The notes beneath the pieces are model-generated. The model was not told where the DNA came from. It saw only the letters and a program-made list of their open reading frames with translations, and did no database searches. The position numbers and the translations under genes were made by a program. Positions 14,459 to 23,797 of a DNA stretch of 43,299 nucleotides are shown one piece after another; the first letter of the stretch is position 1, and the number at the start of each line of letters is the position of its first letter. This DNA comes from Deltaproteobacteria bacterium (GTDB taxonomy: Bacteria; Desulfobacterota_B; Binatia; UBA9968). The stretch is from contig VBKY01000101.1 in NCBI GenBank assembly GCA_005879255.1, positions 1 through 43,299 of the forward strand, written 5' to 3'.

Positions 14459-15191
14459 TCTGGCGGTCATCGGCAGAAACCGCCTGGCAGAAGAACTGCT
14501 GGCGTTAGGTCACGAAAATAGTCTCGAAACGTCGCAGTTGAACGATGCCACGGCCGTCGCTTCGACGACCAACTTCGTCCTCGACACGGAAACCGGTGCC
14601 GAGGACAAGAAAAAAGCTTTGCTCCAACGTCTCGACGCCTCCCTGCCGCCGTCCTCGATCATCGTTAGCTCTTGCTTGCGATTTTCCACCACGCTGATGG
14701 CGTCATGGATAAAGAAGCCGGAAAGAATCGTCGGTTTTGCGTCTTTCTTTCCTCTGAAAGATCGAAAGCTGATCGAATTGGCCGGCGGTTTGCGGACGAC
14801 CGAATCGTCGCTTGCACAGGCCGAACAGCTCTTTAAGTCCCTCGGCAAACAAACCGTACGAGTCAAAGACAATGCGGGACTTACATTTCCGCGCATTTTG
14901 AGCTTGATTATTAATGAGGCGGCGCGCAGCCTAGAAGAAGGCGTCGCCACGCCGGAAGAGATCGATGTCGCCATGCGGCTCGGCGTCAACTATCCGCAAG
15001 GGCCGCTGCGCTGGGCTGATCAGATCGGTTTGGATGAAGTGCTCGCCGTGCTCGAAGGCTTGCAGCGCGAAACCGGCGACGACCGCTACCGGGCGGCACC
15101 GCTCTTGAAAAAGCTGGTGGTTACGGGATTTCTCGGTGAAATCAGCGGCAGAGGATTTTACACATATCACGAAGGTCAGGTGAAGCCATGA
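14445..15191 (+). CDS. Degenerate 3-hydroxyacyl-CoA dehydrogenase-like protein (PaaH C-terminal half-like)
   Basis: A 248-residue protein with a reduced Rossmann module followed by a 3HCDH C-terminal domain ([47 protein letters not shown]). The dinucleotide motif is lost ([13 protein letters not shown]), and the catalytic His is replaced by Ser (S100 in [15 protein letters not shown]), so no dehydrogenase activity is expected. In fused PaaH proteins a similar reduced Rossmann-fold module follows the active half. Here it is a separate gene overlapping the active one by 14 bases, suggesting a heteromeric enzyme in which this subunit supports dimerisation. Its stop codon overlaps the thiolase start (ATGA). 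Confidence 0.8.
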   Translation: MTKSSLAVIGRNRLAEELLALGHENSLETSQLNDATAVASTTNFVLDTETGAEDKKKALLQRLDASLPPSSIIVSSCLRFSTTLMASWIKKPERIVGFASFFPLKDRKLIELAGGLRTTESSLAQAEQLFKSLGKQTVRVKDNAGLTFPRILSLIINEAARSLEEGVATPEEIDVAMRLGVNYPQGPLRWADQIGLDEVLAVLEGLQRETGDDRYRAAPLLKKLVVTGFLGEISGRGFYTYHEGQVKP

Positions 15192-16390
15192 GAGAAGCCG
15201 TAATCGTCGAAGCTGTGCGCACGCCGATGGGACGCCACAGCGGCATATTGAAAGATATTCGCACCGATGATCTTGCCGCGCATATTATCGCCAAATTGGT
15301 CGAAAAAACCGGCATCAACAAGGAAGAGATTGAAGATGTCTATTTTGGGTGTACGAACCAAGCGGGCGAAGACTCGCGCAACGTGGCGCGCAATGCTTCC
15401 CTGCTCGCCGGGCTGCCGTACACGATCCCGGGAGCGACGGTGAACCGCTTGTGCGGCTCCGGACTCGAAGCGATCAATCAAGCCGGTCGGGCCGTCGAGA
15501 CCGATCACGGCGATCTATTTGTTGCCGGCGGTGTCGAGAGCATGACGCGCGGACCCTGGGTGATGGGCAAACCGGCGACCGCGTTTCAACGCGGCGACGT
15601 CCAGATGTACGACAGCTCGCTTGGCTGGCGCTTTCCCAACAAGCGAATGGCCGAGCTTTACTCGCTGATCAACAACGGCGAGACCGCGGAAAACGTGGCG
15701 GAGAAATACCACGTCAGCCGCGAAGATCAGGACAAGCTGGCGCTGGCAAGTCACCAGAAAGCGATCGCAGCTCAGAAAGCCGGCCGCCTGAAAGACGAAA
15801 TTATTCCAGTGGAAATTCCCCAGCGCAAAGGCGCGCCGGTGGTTCACGACAAGGACGAAGGACCGCGCGCGGATACTTCGTTGGAGATCCTCGCTGGGCT
15901 GCAGCCCGCATTCAAAAAGGGTGGCACCGTGACGGCGGGAAATTCCTCGCCGCTGTCGGACGGCGCGGCGGCATTGCTGGTCACAACGCCGCAAAAAGCC
16001 GAGCAGTTAAAACTCAAGCCGATGGCCCGCATCGTCGCGTCCGCCACCGCCGGAGTCCATCCCAATTACTTTGGCATCGGGCCGATCCCGGCCACAGAGA
16101 AAGCGCTCAAGCGCGCCGGGCTCAGCATCGGGCAAATCGATCTGGTCGAGCTAAACGAGGCGTTCGCATCGCAAGTGCTCGCCTGTGCTCGCGAGCTCGG
16201 CATCGACCTCGACAGGCTCAACGTAAACGGCGGCGCCATCGCCCTCGGCCATCCGCTCGGCTGCAGCGGCGCACGCATGATGACGACCCTGATCCATGAA
16301 ATGAAAAAACGCGGCAGTCGCTACGGCCTCGCGACCATGTGCATCGGGGTCGGTCAAGGCATTGCCACGATCGTTGAGCGCATAGCTTGA
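15188..16390 (+). CDS. Acetyl-CoA acyltransferase (thiolase, PaaJ/PcaF/FadA-like)
   Basis: A 400-residue thiolase with all catalytic residues: acyl-accepting C89 in VNRLCGSGLEA, H355 in GGAIALGHPLGCSG, and C385 in TMCIGVGQG. The N-terminal DVYFGCTNQAGEDSRNVARN segment is of the kind found in PcaF/PaaJ 3-oxoadipyl-CoA thiolases, so release of acetyl-CoA from 3-oxoadipyl-CoA is plausible. A general 3-ketoacyl-CoA thiolase cannot be excluded. The start codon overlaps the preceding stop by 4 bases, indicating translational coupling. It closes the five-gene operon. Confidence 0.92.
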   Translation: MREAVIVEAVRTPMGRHSGILKDIRTDDLAAHIIAKLVEKTGINKEEIEDVYFGCTNQAGEDSRNVARNASLLAGLPYTIPGATVNRLCGSGLEAINQAGRAVETDHGDLFVAGGVESMTRGPWVMGKPATAFQRGDVQMYDSSLGWRFPNKRMAELYSLINNGETAENVAEKYHVSREDQDKLALASHQKAIAAQKAGRLKDEIIPVEIPQRKGAPVVHDKDEGPRADTSLEILAGLQPAFKKGGTVTAGNSSPLSDGAAALLVTTPQKAEQLKLKPMARIVASATAGVHPNYFGIGPIPATEKALKRAGLSIGQIDLVELNEAFASQVLACARELGIDLDRLNVNGGAIALGHPLGCSGARMMTTLIHEMKKRGSRYGLATMCIGVGQGIATIVERIA

Positions 16391-16517
16391 CCGGCGCGAA
16401 TCTCCATCGCAATAGTTGTTCTGGTTAGCATCTCGCGCAGAATACCTGCCTGCCACTGTCGCCTGTTGACATTGGCCCCCGTTGGAATGTTCTGGTACTA
16501 TCGTCAAAACCTCAATC

Positions 16518-19298
16518 ATGAAAATTCCGACCGAAGGAGAGACCCCCAAGACCACTTTGGGTGAAATTCACCATCCGAATCTCACCGAGCCATTCTCTAT
16601 TTGGCCTACCATCGCCGGTGCGACGCAAAGCCCTAGAAAATTTTTGCTACTAACGCTCCTGACGCTGGTAGTCTTAATCAGTGTTCTGGTTCAATCGTTC
16701 AACATTCTGGCTAGCAGACATCGCGAACAAGTCCAGCAAGAGTTGCAAAAAGTCCTCGGCCAAGACGTCAGTTTCGAGGCTCTCGAAGTCAACTTATTCG
16801 GCCGGCCCGGCTTCGTCGCCAAAGAGTTTCGCATCGCTGATGATCCTCGCTTTGCGGCGACACCCGTAGTCCGGGCGAAAGAGCTCATTTTGGGAGTCAG
16901 CGTGTGGAATCTGTTTTTCGGTCGACTTGTAATCGACTCGCTCACGTTCAATGAGCCGGAGTTTCAGGTCATTACCAATGAAGCAGGACTGTTGAACTTG
17001 ACGGCGTTCGTAAACCGCAAGAACGAGTTGGGGAAAGTTCCCAAACTACGGCCGCCCGCACCTGAGCGAAAGCATAGCCCGGTGGCGTTTGCGATCGGCG
17101 AAGTGCGCATCAGAGAGGGCCGCGTCGAATACGTGGATCGGTCGATCAAAGAACCCGCCGAGCTTCGGGTTAAGAATATCTCGATGACCATGAGAGAATT
17201 GGAACCGGCGCAAGCAACGAAAATCACCATTGCCGCATCGTTAAGCGAAGGAATTAGCCAGGACGTAAGGATCGACGGCCAGCTCAAACCCGCGCCGGGA
17301 GAGCATTCCTGGTTCCGCCGCGCCATCGATCTCAGCGTTCGACTCGATTCCCTTCATGTACCGGTTGTCGCGCGCGCCATCGCCGGATTGAGAGACAAGA
17401 TTCCGCGCGAACTCGAGGTGACTGGCCCCATGTCGTTCCAAGCGAAGCTCAGCGGCACGCCGGAACGCCCACGCATCGGCGACATCACCTTGAAAGTTCC
17501 GTTATTTGGTTCCTCGGACTACAATGCCGTCATCAACGGCAGTGTTGAGTTTTCCGAGCGCCGCACGTGGGATGATGCGCAAATCCAAGGCAAGCTAGTC
17601 GTCGCCCCACTGGCGCTCACGCAACTCCGCAAGTTGCGCCTCTTCGAACAGAACCTTTCCCCGCTGCTAGTCACTGCCGGCACACTCGGCATCTATAGTC
17701 GTTTTGAAGGAACTTGGGAGAGTCTCCGCGTCGGCGCGCTGGTGCGCGCTGACAAAGCAGAATTGCGCTACAAAGGCTGGCTAAATAAGCCGGCCAACGT
17801 TCCCGCAGAGGTCAGAATGAGAATTTCCCGGCAAAAGCAAAGGCTGCTGCTTCATGAATCCGAGTTCGTAGTTGGGGTTGCCAAAATGGATTTTGCCGGC
17901 AGTATCGAGTATGAACCGGCGCCCCGGCTGCAACTCAAGGTGCGAGGCAAACAAAGCCCGGTGCCCGCCTGGGGCCAACTTTTTACTCCGCTGGATTTTT
18001 ATGGCGTAGGCGGCAAGGCTGATTGGGATATTGATTTCAAAAAAGGCTTGACTCCCGCCGACGAGAACTGGAGCGTACAAGGCCAACTGAAACTCACCAA
18101 TAGCGGATTCGAACATCTAGGCAACGGGCGCAGAATAGAAAAGTTAGACGGCCAGGTGCTCCTGGACGGCAAGCAAGCGCGCCTCAATAACGTTACATTT
18201 CGTCTGGGGTCTTCGATGATTTTCCTCGATGGCGCCATTGCGAACCTGCTGGAGCCCAGTGTGATTTATAAACTGCGCTCCGACGAGTTCAATCTCACCG
18301 ATCTGCCTTCGCTCGACGCCGGCCCGCCGGTCCGGCTCAAAGACGTCAACGCCAATGGCGAGATTCAATGGGACAATGGGCAGCTGGCGCTTACCGGATC
18401 AGTGACTTCTCCGGAAGGCACCTTGCAACAGTTTGGTTTTGGCAATCTCCGCTGCGACGTGGCTCTATCGTCGGCGGGCCTGACGTTTAAGAATCTTGCC
18501 TTGCAAACGCTGAACGGAACCTTTCGCTCCGACGGTAATTGGGCTTCCGCCGGTGAAAGTTCTCGCCGGCTCCAAATGTCCTCACAAGTCGACGCCCTCG
18601 ATTTGCGCGGGCTGATCGCGCAATGGATCCCGCAATTGAAAGATCGCATCGAAGGGCAACTCAACGGCTCGGCCCAATTCGACGCCGCCGCTACTAATGG
18701 CGCCGGCATGATGAGCGTGCTTAAAGGTTCCGGTGAGGCGTCAATTCGCCGGGGTGTAATCCGAGATTTCAACTTAGTCAGCCATTTGCTGCTCAGGGGT
18801 AGTGGTAGCAGTGTTTCCGCGGCGTCAATGTCCCGCCTGCCTCCAGGTTTTGCCGGCTTGGTCAAACGACCCGATACACCTGTCGAGTCATTGAAGGCGA
18901 ATTTCGCGATCGATCAGAGACGCATCCACACTGATAACCTCATCATCGCGACTCCCGATTATACGATCACGGGTGCTGGCTGGCTCGGGTTCGACCGATC
19001 CACAAAATGGAACGGTTTAATCGTGCTGTCGCCGCGATTGACTCAGGAGGTCCAACGCGATTACCGTATCATCCGCTATCTGCTTGACCGGCGTGGCAGA
19101 CTTGGAATTGCGTTCGTTGTAGAGGGTAAAATTCCCAACGTAAAAATCCGGCTCGAAAATCGCCTCTTGGCGCAAGCGCTGCGAGGCGGATCCGCGGCGC
19201 GCGGCGACGACGCGGAGGGCGGCGGCAAATCAAATCAAGAATCTAAAGACCCAAAGAAGTGGTTGCCCGACGCGCTGCAGCGATTTCTCCATCGTTAG
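16518..19298 (+). CDS. AsmA-like / DUF748-type membrane-anchored protein
   Basis: A 926-residue protein with one membrane segment near residues 43-65 (FLLLTLLTLVVLISVLV) followed by a very long beta-rich periplasmic part. The first 150 residues after the anchor read like AsmA family proteins (LGQDVSFEALEVNLFGRPGF, LVIDSLTFNEPEFQV). The C-terminus shows an AsmA-like domain (GSGEASIRRGVIRDFNLVS, then TDNLIIATPDYTITGAGWLG). AsmA-type proteins are thought to bridge the envelope and help move phospholipids to the outer membrane. ATG at 16518 is preferred to a TTG at 16482. It is followed after 2 bases by a small DUF4911-like gene. Confidence 0.8.
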   Translation: MKIPTEGETPKTTLGEIHHPNLTEPFSIWPTIAGATQSPRKFLLLTLLTLVVLISVLVQSFNILASRHREQVQQELQKVLGQDVSFEALEVNLFGRPGFVAKEFRIADDPRFAATPVVRAKELILGVSVWNLFFGRLVIDSLTFNEPEFQVITNEAGLLNLTAFVNRKNELGKVPKLRPPAPERKHSPVAFAIGEVRIREGRVEYVDRSIKEPAELRVKNISMTMRELEPAQATKITIAASLSEGISQDVRIDGQLKPAPGEHSWFRRAIDLSVRLDSLHVPVVARAIAGLRDKIPRELEVTGPMSFQAKLSGTPERPRIGDITLKVPLFGSSDYNAVINGSVEFSERRTWDDAQIQGKLVVAPLALTQLRKLRLFEQNLSPLLVTAGTLGIYSRFEGTWESLRVGALVRADKAELRYKGWLNKPANVPAEVRMRISRQKQRLLLHESEFVVGVAKMDFAGSIEYEPAPRLQLKVRGKQSPVPAWGQLFTPLDFYGVGGKADWDIDFKKGLTPADENWSVQGQLKLTNSGFEHLGNGRRIEKLDGQVLLDGKQARLNNVTFRLGSSMIFLDGAIANLLEPSVIYKLRSDEFNLTDLPSLDAGPPVRLKDVNANGEIQWDNGQLALTGSVTSPEGTLQQFGFGNLRCDVALSSAGLTFKNLALQTLNGTFRSDGNWASAGESSRRLQMSSQVDALDLRGLIAQWIPQLKDRIEGQLNGSAQFDAAATNGAGMMSVLKGSGEASIRRGVIRDFNLVSHLLLRGSGSSVSAASMSRLPPGFAGLVKRPDTPVESLKANFAIDQRRIHTDNLIIATPDYTITGAGWLGFDRSTKWNGLIVLSPRLTQEVQRDYRIIRYLLDRRGRLGIAFVVEGKIPNVKIRLENRLLAQALRGGSAARGDDAEGGGKSNQESKDPKKWLPDALQRFLHR

Positions 19299-19300
19299 AG

Positions 19301-19597
19301 ATGCGACGAATGCGATTGCACGACATCTATCTGGAAATTCCTCCCGAGCATATTGCCTATGTAAAATTTATCTTCGAGTCCTACGAAGAAGTCGGCATCA
19401 TTCGCACGGTGGATCGCAAGAAAGCCATCATCGTGCTTCTTGCCATGAACGATTTTTTCACCACCGCACATAAAATTTTAGACTCGATCAAAGACGACGT
19501 CCCATTGCGGGAAATTCCACGGCCGGCCGACATGAACGACGACTGGTTCATGGCGGAACTTGCCCGCGAATCTTCCGATGAGCACACGGACCGGTAA
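19301..19597 (+). CDS. Small DUF4911-like protein
   Basis: A 98-residue protein whose core (LHDIYLEIPPEHIAYVKFIFESYEEVGIIRTVD) resembles DUF4911, a small domain of unknown function found mainly in deltaproteobacteria. The C-terminal 25 residues are acidic and polar. No catalytic motif or membrane segment is visible. The gene starts 2 bases after the AsmA-like stop codon and is probably co-transcribed with it; RNase R follows about 90 bases later. Function unknown. Confidence 0.7.
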   Translation: MRRMRLHDIYLEIPPEHIAYVKFIFESYEEVGIIRTVDRKKAIIVLLAMNDFFTTAHKILDSIKDDVPLREIPRPADMNDDWFMAELARESSDEHTDR

Positions 19598-19688
19598 TTC
19601 GGAGGCCTCGACCGAAGTCTCCAACTCCGCGTGTTGGTCTCCCAGCGATTGAAAACCGGAGAATTCCATTAGATGCTCAGATGCATCT

Positions 19689-21854
19689 ATGACTTGGCAA
19701 TCCGACCGTGATTCAGCTTCCGAAGCACAAGCCCAACTAAAGATTCTCGAGCTTTTTGCAAAGAAGCCGAAGACCCGGCTGACACCCGCTGAGATCCTGC
19801 GGCGCGGCGGCTTTGGCCGCGATGAACTTCAGGTGATCGTCGATGCGCTTCGACAATTATGCCGCGATGGCCGCTTGGTGCGCCTGAAGAAGAATCACTA
19901 TGCGCTCCCTGATGGGCAAAAACTGATCCGGGGAAAAGTCCATGCGCACCCGGACGGCTATGGGTTCTTGATCCCGGACGACAAGAACACCGAGGATCTT
20001 TACTTGAATCGCCGCGAGATGCGCCGGGTCATGCACGGCGATCGGGTGATGGTGCGGGTCGATCGCAAGGCACGAGGCGGCACTGAAGCGCACGTCGTGC
20101 AAGTTCTGGAGCGCGCACAGAAGCGCCTGCTCGGCACCTACGATGAATTCGACGGCAAAGGTTTTCTCGTCCCGATGGATGCGAGAATCGGCGCCATTCC
20201 ACTCGCGCCGGACGCGGTGAAGCCGGAAAAAGGCAAAGTCGTAGCCGCCGAGATATCCCGCTACGGAACGGCGATGTCACCGCCGCAAGCTCAGGTCGTT
20301 AAAGTCATGGGCGACCCCGATGATCCGGAAGTCCAAGCGCAATCCATTGTGTTCCGCTATGGCCTATCAACTCGTTTTCCGGAGGAAGTGCATCGCGAGA
20401 CGAACCAGATTGCTTACTCGATCCCTCCTGAAGAAATAGCCGCGCGCACTGATTTGCGGGGATTGCCCATCGTTACCATCGACGGCGAGAACGCCCGCGA
20501 CTTCGACGACGCCGTTCACGTTCGCAAGATGGATGATCGCTATGAGCTTTTGGTTTCCATCGCCGATGTCGCTCACTACGTTCGAGCTGACAGCGCCTTG
20601 GATCAGGAAGCCTATGCTCGGAGCACGAGCGTTTATTTTCCGGATCGCGCGATTCCCATGCTGCCCGAAGCGCTTTCGAACGGCATCTGCAGCTTGAATC
20701 CCAACGAAGATCGCTTGACCAAAACCGTTGGCATTGAATTCAACGCAAAAGGGGAAGTCGTTGGCAGCCGGTTTTTCGATTCCGTGATTCGCAGCCATCA
20801 ACGGATGACCTACACCAATGTGCGGCGCATCTTAGTCGATCGCGACGTCGAAGTTTTGGCTTACTACGGCACCCTCGTCGATCAGTTCCATCTCATGGAA
20901 GAGCTCGCGATGTTGATTTACGAGCAGCGCAAAGCACGCGGCAACCTGGATTTCGATCTACCGGAAGCAGAAATAATTCTCGATATCCAAGGCATTCCGG
21001 AAAACATCGTGCGCGCCGAGCGCAATATTGCCCATCGGATCATCGAAGAGTTCATGATTGCCGCCAACGAAGCGGTGGCGCGCCACTTGACAGAAAGAGA
21101 CTTACCGGCTCTCTACCGGGTTCACGAAGGTCCCGACGAAGAAGCGTTGGAAGCCCTAGCACCGTTTCTGCTCTCACTCGGCTACCGCTTGCCCCTTAAA
21201 AAAGAAAACATTGCGCCCTTGGAAATTCAAAGACTCTTGGAGGCTGCCCGCGGCAAGCCCGAAGAACGTGTGCTCAATCGCGTGCTGCTACGCTCGATGA
21301 AGCAAGCTGTGTATCAACCGGAAAACATCGGCCACTTCGGCCTAGCATCGGTGTGTTACACCCATTTCACCTCACCAATCCGGCGTTACCCCGATTTGAT
21401 CGTGCACCGCATGCTGGACAGAGCACTGCGCGGAGAAAAACTTAAGCCAAACGAACGCGCGGATTTGCTCCGCTCTCTCCAGGAAGCCGGCAAACACACC
21501 TCCGAGCGCGAGCGCCACGCCATGGACGCCGAGCGCGAGATGGTCGATCTCAAAAAAGCCCAGTTTATGATGAACAAACTCGGCGAAGAGTTCACGGGCT
21601 TCATCACCAGCCTCGCAAACTTTGGCTTCTTCGTAGAGCTCGACGCCTACTTCGTCGAAGGTTTAGTGAAACTGTCGTCATTAACAGACGACGACTACGA
21701 CTATTACGAGAAAGAATACGTCATCAAAGGCCGCCGCCACGGACGAAAATTCCGCTTGGGTGATAATGTGCGAGTGAAAGTTGCGCGGATCAACGCGTTT
21801 CGAAGTGAAATCGATTTTGAGTTGTTTCAGGCAAGCGAAGGCGCACGGTCATAA
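19689..21854 (+). CDS. rnr: Ribonuclease R
   Basis: A 721-residue 3-prime to 5-prime exoribonuclease of the RNB family. Order of domains: N-terminal winged helix (about 15-75), cold-shock domains (about 80-215), RNB catalytic domain with IDGENARDFDDAVHV (264-278), then SVCYTHFTSPIRRYPDLIVHRML, and a C-terminal S1 domain (about 640-715, beginning near GFITSLANFGFFVELDAYFV). The four-Asp metal site is intact. It lacks the long basic tail of E. coli RNase R (813 residues). Expected to degrade structured RNA and act in quality control and cold adaptation. Confidence 0.95.
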   Translation: MTWQSDRDSASEAQAQLKILELFAKKPKTRLTPAEILRRGGFGRDELQVIVDALRQLCRDGRLVRLKKNHYALPDGQKLIRGKVHAHPDGYGFLIPDDKNTEDLYLNRREMRRVMHGDRVMVRVDRKARGGTEAHVVQVLERAQKRLLGTYDEFDGKGFLVPMDARIGAIPLAPDAVKPEKGKVVAAEISRYGTAMSPPQAQVVKVMGDPDDPEVQAQSIVFRYGLSTRFPEEVHRETNQIAYSIPPEEIAARTDLRGLPIVTIDGENARDFDDAVHVRKMDDRYELLVSIADVAHYVRADSALDQEAYARSTSVYFPDRAIPMLPEALSNGICSLNPNEDRLTKTVGIEFNAKGEVVGSRFFDSVIRSHQRMTYTNVRRILVDRDVEVLAYYGTLVDQFHLMEELAMLIYEQRKARGNLDFDLPEAEIILDIQGIPENIVRAERNIAHRIIEEFMIAANEAVARHLTERDLPALYRVHEGPDEEALEALAPFLLSLGYRLPLKKENIAPLEIQRLLEAARGKPEERVLNRVLLRSMKQAVYQPENIGHFGLASVCYTHFTSPIRRYPDLIVHRMLDRALRGEKLKPNERADLLRSLQEAGKHTSERERHAMDAEREMVDLKKAQFMMNKLGEEFTGFITSLANFGFFVELDAYFVEGLVKLSSLTDDDYDYYEKEYVIKGRRHGRKFRLGDNVRVKVARINAFRSEIDFELFQASEGARS

Positions 21855-22063
21855 AGTGTCGTGTTCCCTTTTAAAGCGGATTCTTTTGAAGGCCGAGGAT
21901 TTGCCTTCAATCGCAAGATTAGTGATCGAGCCAAGCCCGGTGACGGTCTATTTGGCTATTGGCTCGGCGGTTGATTTCTGAGCGAGCGCGCCCTAGTTTC
22001 CAATCTCAATAGAGTAATTATTTGCTACCCTCGGGGACAACGGCGCTTCGCCGCTCCGATTAA

Positions 22064-22621
22064 TTATCCGCCTGGGTTGCGACCGGCTTGTGCCCGGCTG
22101 AGCGAATCGATCAACGACCGCTCTTTCTCGATCAGGGTGCGCAGGGATTCTCGGAATATCCGCTCTGATAGGAAGACGTCACGGAGGAGCAGGTCGCGAA
22201 AATCCGTGGCGCTCCATTGCAGGACCGCCGATCCTTCAAGCGCGCGCACCGAAGCCGATCGCGGCATGCCGCATAGTACAGCCAGCTCACCCAAGATCGT
22301 ACCCGGCGACGCGTCGGTTAGGACCAGGTCACGTCCCTGGCGTTCAATAAAGACCTGCATTTCCCCCGTGAGAACCAGCAGGACGAAGGTCGGGCTATCT
22401 CCCTCATTGAGCACAACTTCTCCCGGGGAATACTCCTTGACTTCGCCACACTCCAGCAGCAGTTTAGCGCCATGCAAAGTGAACCCGCGAAATAGTGGAA
22501 ACTCCTTGATTATCTCGGCGTATTGCTCATTCATGATAGAAAGCGCCTTTCCTTGAACTTGTTGGGGCTTCTGTGCGCGTCCAGGGTAATTGTCATCGGT
22601 CGCCTTGCTATTATGATTCAT
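22064..22621 (-). CDS. Cyclic-nucleotide-binding domain protein without DNA-binding domain
   Basis: A 185-residue protein with one Crp-type cNMP-binding domain (about residues 50-150): YSPGEVVLNEGDSPTFVLLVLTG, then the phosphate-binding cassette region PGTILGELAVLCGMPRSASV. A polar N-terminal extension of about 30 residues precedes it. After the beta-roll there is only one long helix and a short tail (FRESLRTLIEKERSLIDSLS), with no helix-turn-helix, so it is not a classical Crp regulator. ATG at 22621 is chosen; a further ATG at 22534 is possible. It lies 17 bases after the substrate-binding protein gene and is probably co-transcribed. Output and ligand are unknown. Confidence 0.82.
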   Translation of the reverse strand: MNHNSKATDDNYPGRAQKPQQVQGKALSIMNEQYAEIIKEFPLFRGFTLHGAKLLLECGEVKEYSPGEVVLNEGDSPTFVLLVLTGEMQVFIERQGRDLVLTDASPGTILGELAVLCGMPRSASVRALEGSAVLQWSATDFRDLLLRDVFLSERIFRESLRTLIEKERSLIDSLSRAQAGRNPGG

Positions 22622-22638
22622 GCTAAATCCAAGTTCCA

Positions 22639-23622
22639 CTATTTTCCCGGCTTCCACCCGGCGGCATCCAACTCAGCGTTGACCTTGCGCGCCAAAGAAT
22701 AGTTAAAGATCTTCTCCACTGCGGCAGGTTCTTTGGGAGCCAAGACCTTGAGAGCCTGATCGAGGTATTTTTTCTGGAGTTCTACGCTGACGGTCCCGTC
22801 GGTGGTCATGATCGGCCGCACCTGATCGTAGTATGGTCCGGCGAGTTCTTCTTTGAGTTTCATGTAGCGGAGTAAAATCGGTATCGTGCCGGCTTTATTT
22901 TCTCTCGCATAGCGCAGCCCCTTCATAGTGCCGCGAACAAATTTTTCGACCAAAGCGGGATCGGTTTGAAGAAGCTTATCGTTCGCTAGAATGCTTCCCT
23001 GCAGCTCGACGAAGTCTTCTTTCAGATAAGACACGAGCTCACGAAAGCCGGCATCTTTCACGATGAAATTAAAAGGCGGGCTAATCATTCCGGCATCCAC
23101 GGTGCCAGTTCGCAGCGCGGTCGCAACCGTCGATGGCAACCCTAAAGCCAGGATAGTGACATCTCGGCCACCTTCGAGACCATTACGCTTGAGAGTCTCT
23201 CGCAGCAGATTATCCGGGCCGCTGCCAAGGCCCGTCACGCCAATGCGTTTTCCTTTGAGGGCCTTGATATCCTGAAACTCCGGTTTGCCATAAAGCCAAA
23301 ACATGGGCCGATAAAAGCTTGTGTAAGCAAAACGCAGCGGCATACCGCCAAGAATCGCCGTCAAGCCGGCGCCGCTCATAGAAGCGAAATCGGTATTGCC
23401 ACCGATCAGAGCCGATATGCCGAGCGTGTCCCTCATCACGACGAGGTCCACGTCTAATCCTTCGTCCCGGTAATAACCCTTCTCCTTGGCCGCGGTGAAC
23501 GCAATGACCACCATACTCAGCGTAGGCACCGCGACACGTACGGTGATTGCTTCTGCTGTGGCGAATAGACCAACCACGGCTAGAAAGCTGATAAGAATGT
23601 TAAGTTTTGATCTTGCTCGCAT
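22639..23622 (-). CDS. ABC-type substrate-binding protein, NMT1/THI5-like
   Basis: A 327-residue secreted solute-binding protein. ATG at 23622 has GGGAGAA at proper spacing and opens a signal peptide (ARSKLNILISFLAVVGLFATAEA). The mature part starts with VRVAVPTLSMVVIAFTAAKEKGYYRDEGLDV, typical of NMT1/THI5 and SsuA-type binding proteins, and contains ALKGKRIGVTGLGSGPDNLLRE. No permease or ATPase gene is adjacent, so its transporter partner is elsewhere or absent. A cNMP-binding protein gene follows immediately. The ligand cannot be predicted. Confidence 0.87.
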   Translation of the reverse strand: MRARSKLNILISFLAVVGLFATAEAITVRVAVPTLSMVVIAFTAAKEKGYYRDEGLDVDLVVMRDTLGISALIGGNTDFASMSGAGLTAILGGMPLRFAYTSFYRPMFWLYGKPEFQDIKALKGKRIGVTGLGSGPDNLLRETLKRNGLEGGRDVTILALGLPSTVATALRTGTVDAGMISPPFNFIVKDAGFRELVSYLKEDFVELQGSILANDKLLQTDPALVEKFVRGTMKGLRYARENKAGTIPILLRYMKLKEELAGPYYDQVRPIMTTDGTVSVELQKKYLDQALKVLAPKEPAAVEKIFNYSLARKVNAELDAAGWKPGK

Positions 23623-23720
23623 GAAGTTTTTCTCCCATTGAAATTTTTTAATTGCGGCTCTCTGACAAGATCCCTCTGAATCCCGGTTTATCACCGGAGG
23701 AATTGCCGAACGATATTATT

Positions 23721-23741
23721 CCCCTCTTTGAAAAAGAGGGG
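23721..23741. repeat. Perfect 9-bp hairpin between substrate-binding protein and SDR genes
   Basis: CCCCTCTTT, GAA, AAAGAGGGG form a perfect 9-3-9 stem-loop between two minus-strand genes. The GGGGAGA that follows on the plus strand belongs to the same repeat word. It lacks a clear T-run, so a terminator role is uncertain. Confidence 0.55.
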
Positions 23742-23797
23742 CTAGGGGAGATTTGTTTGCGCAAGTGCATCGCCGTACACGCCCCGTTCGATACCAG

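Noticed and set aside
15349..16299. 316-codon plus-strand frame inside the thiolase gene
   Set aside because: It is an Arg/Ala/Gln-rich shadow translation of a thiolase whose catalytic residues are all present in the other frame.
16466..16501. TTGACA and TACTAT as a promoter of the AsmA-like gene
   Set aside because: The spacing is 24 bases, far from the 16-18 needed.
23721..23741. Perfect hairpin as an intrinsic terminator of the SDR gene
   Set aside because: No T-run follows on either strand; it is listed only as a repeat.
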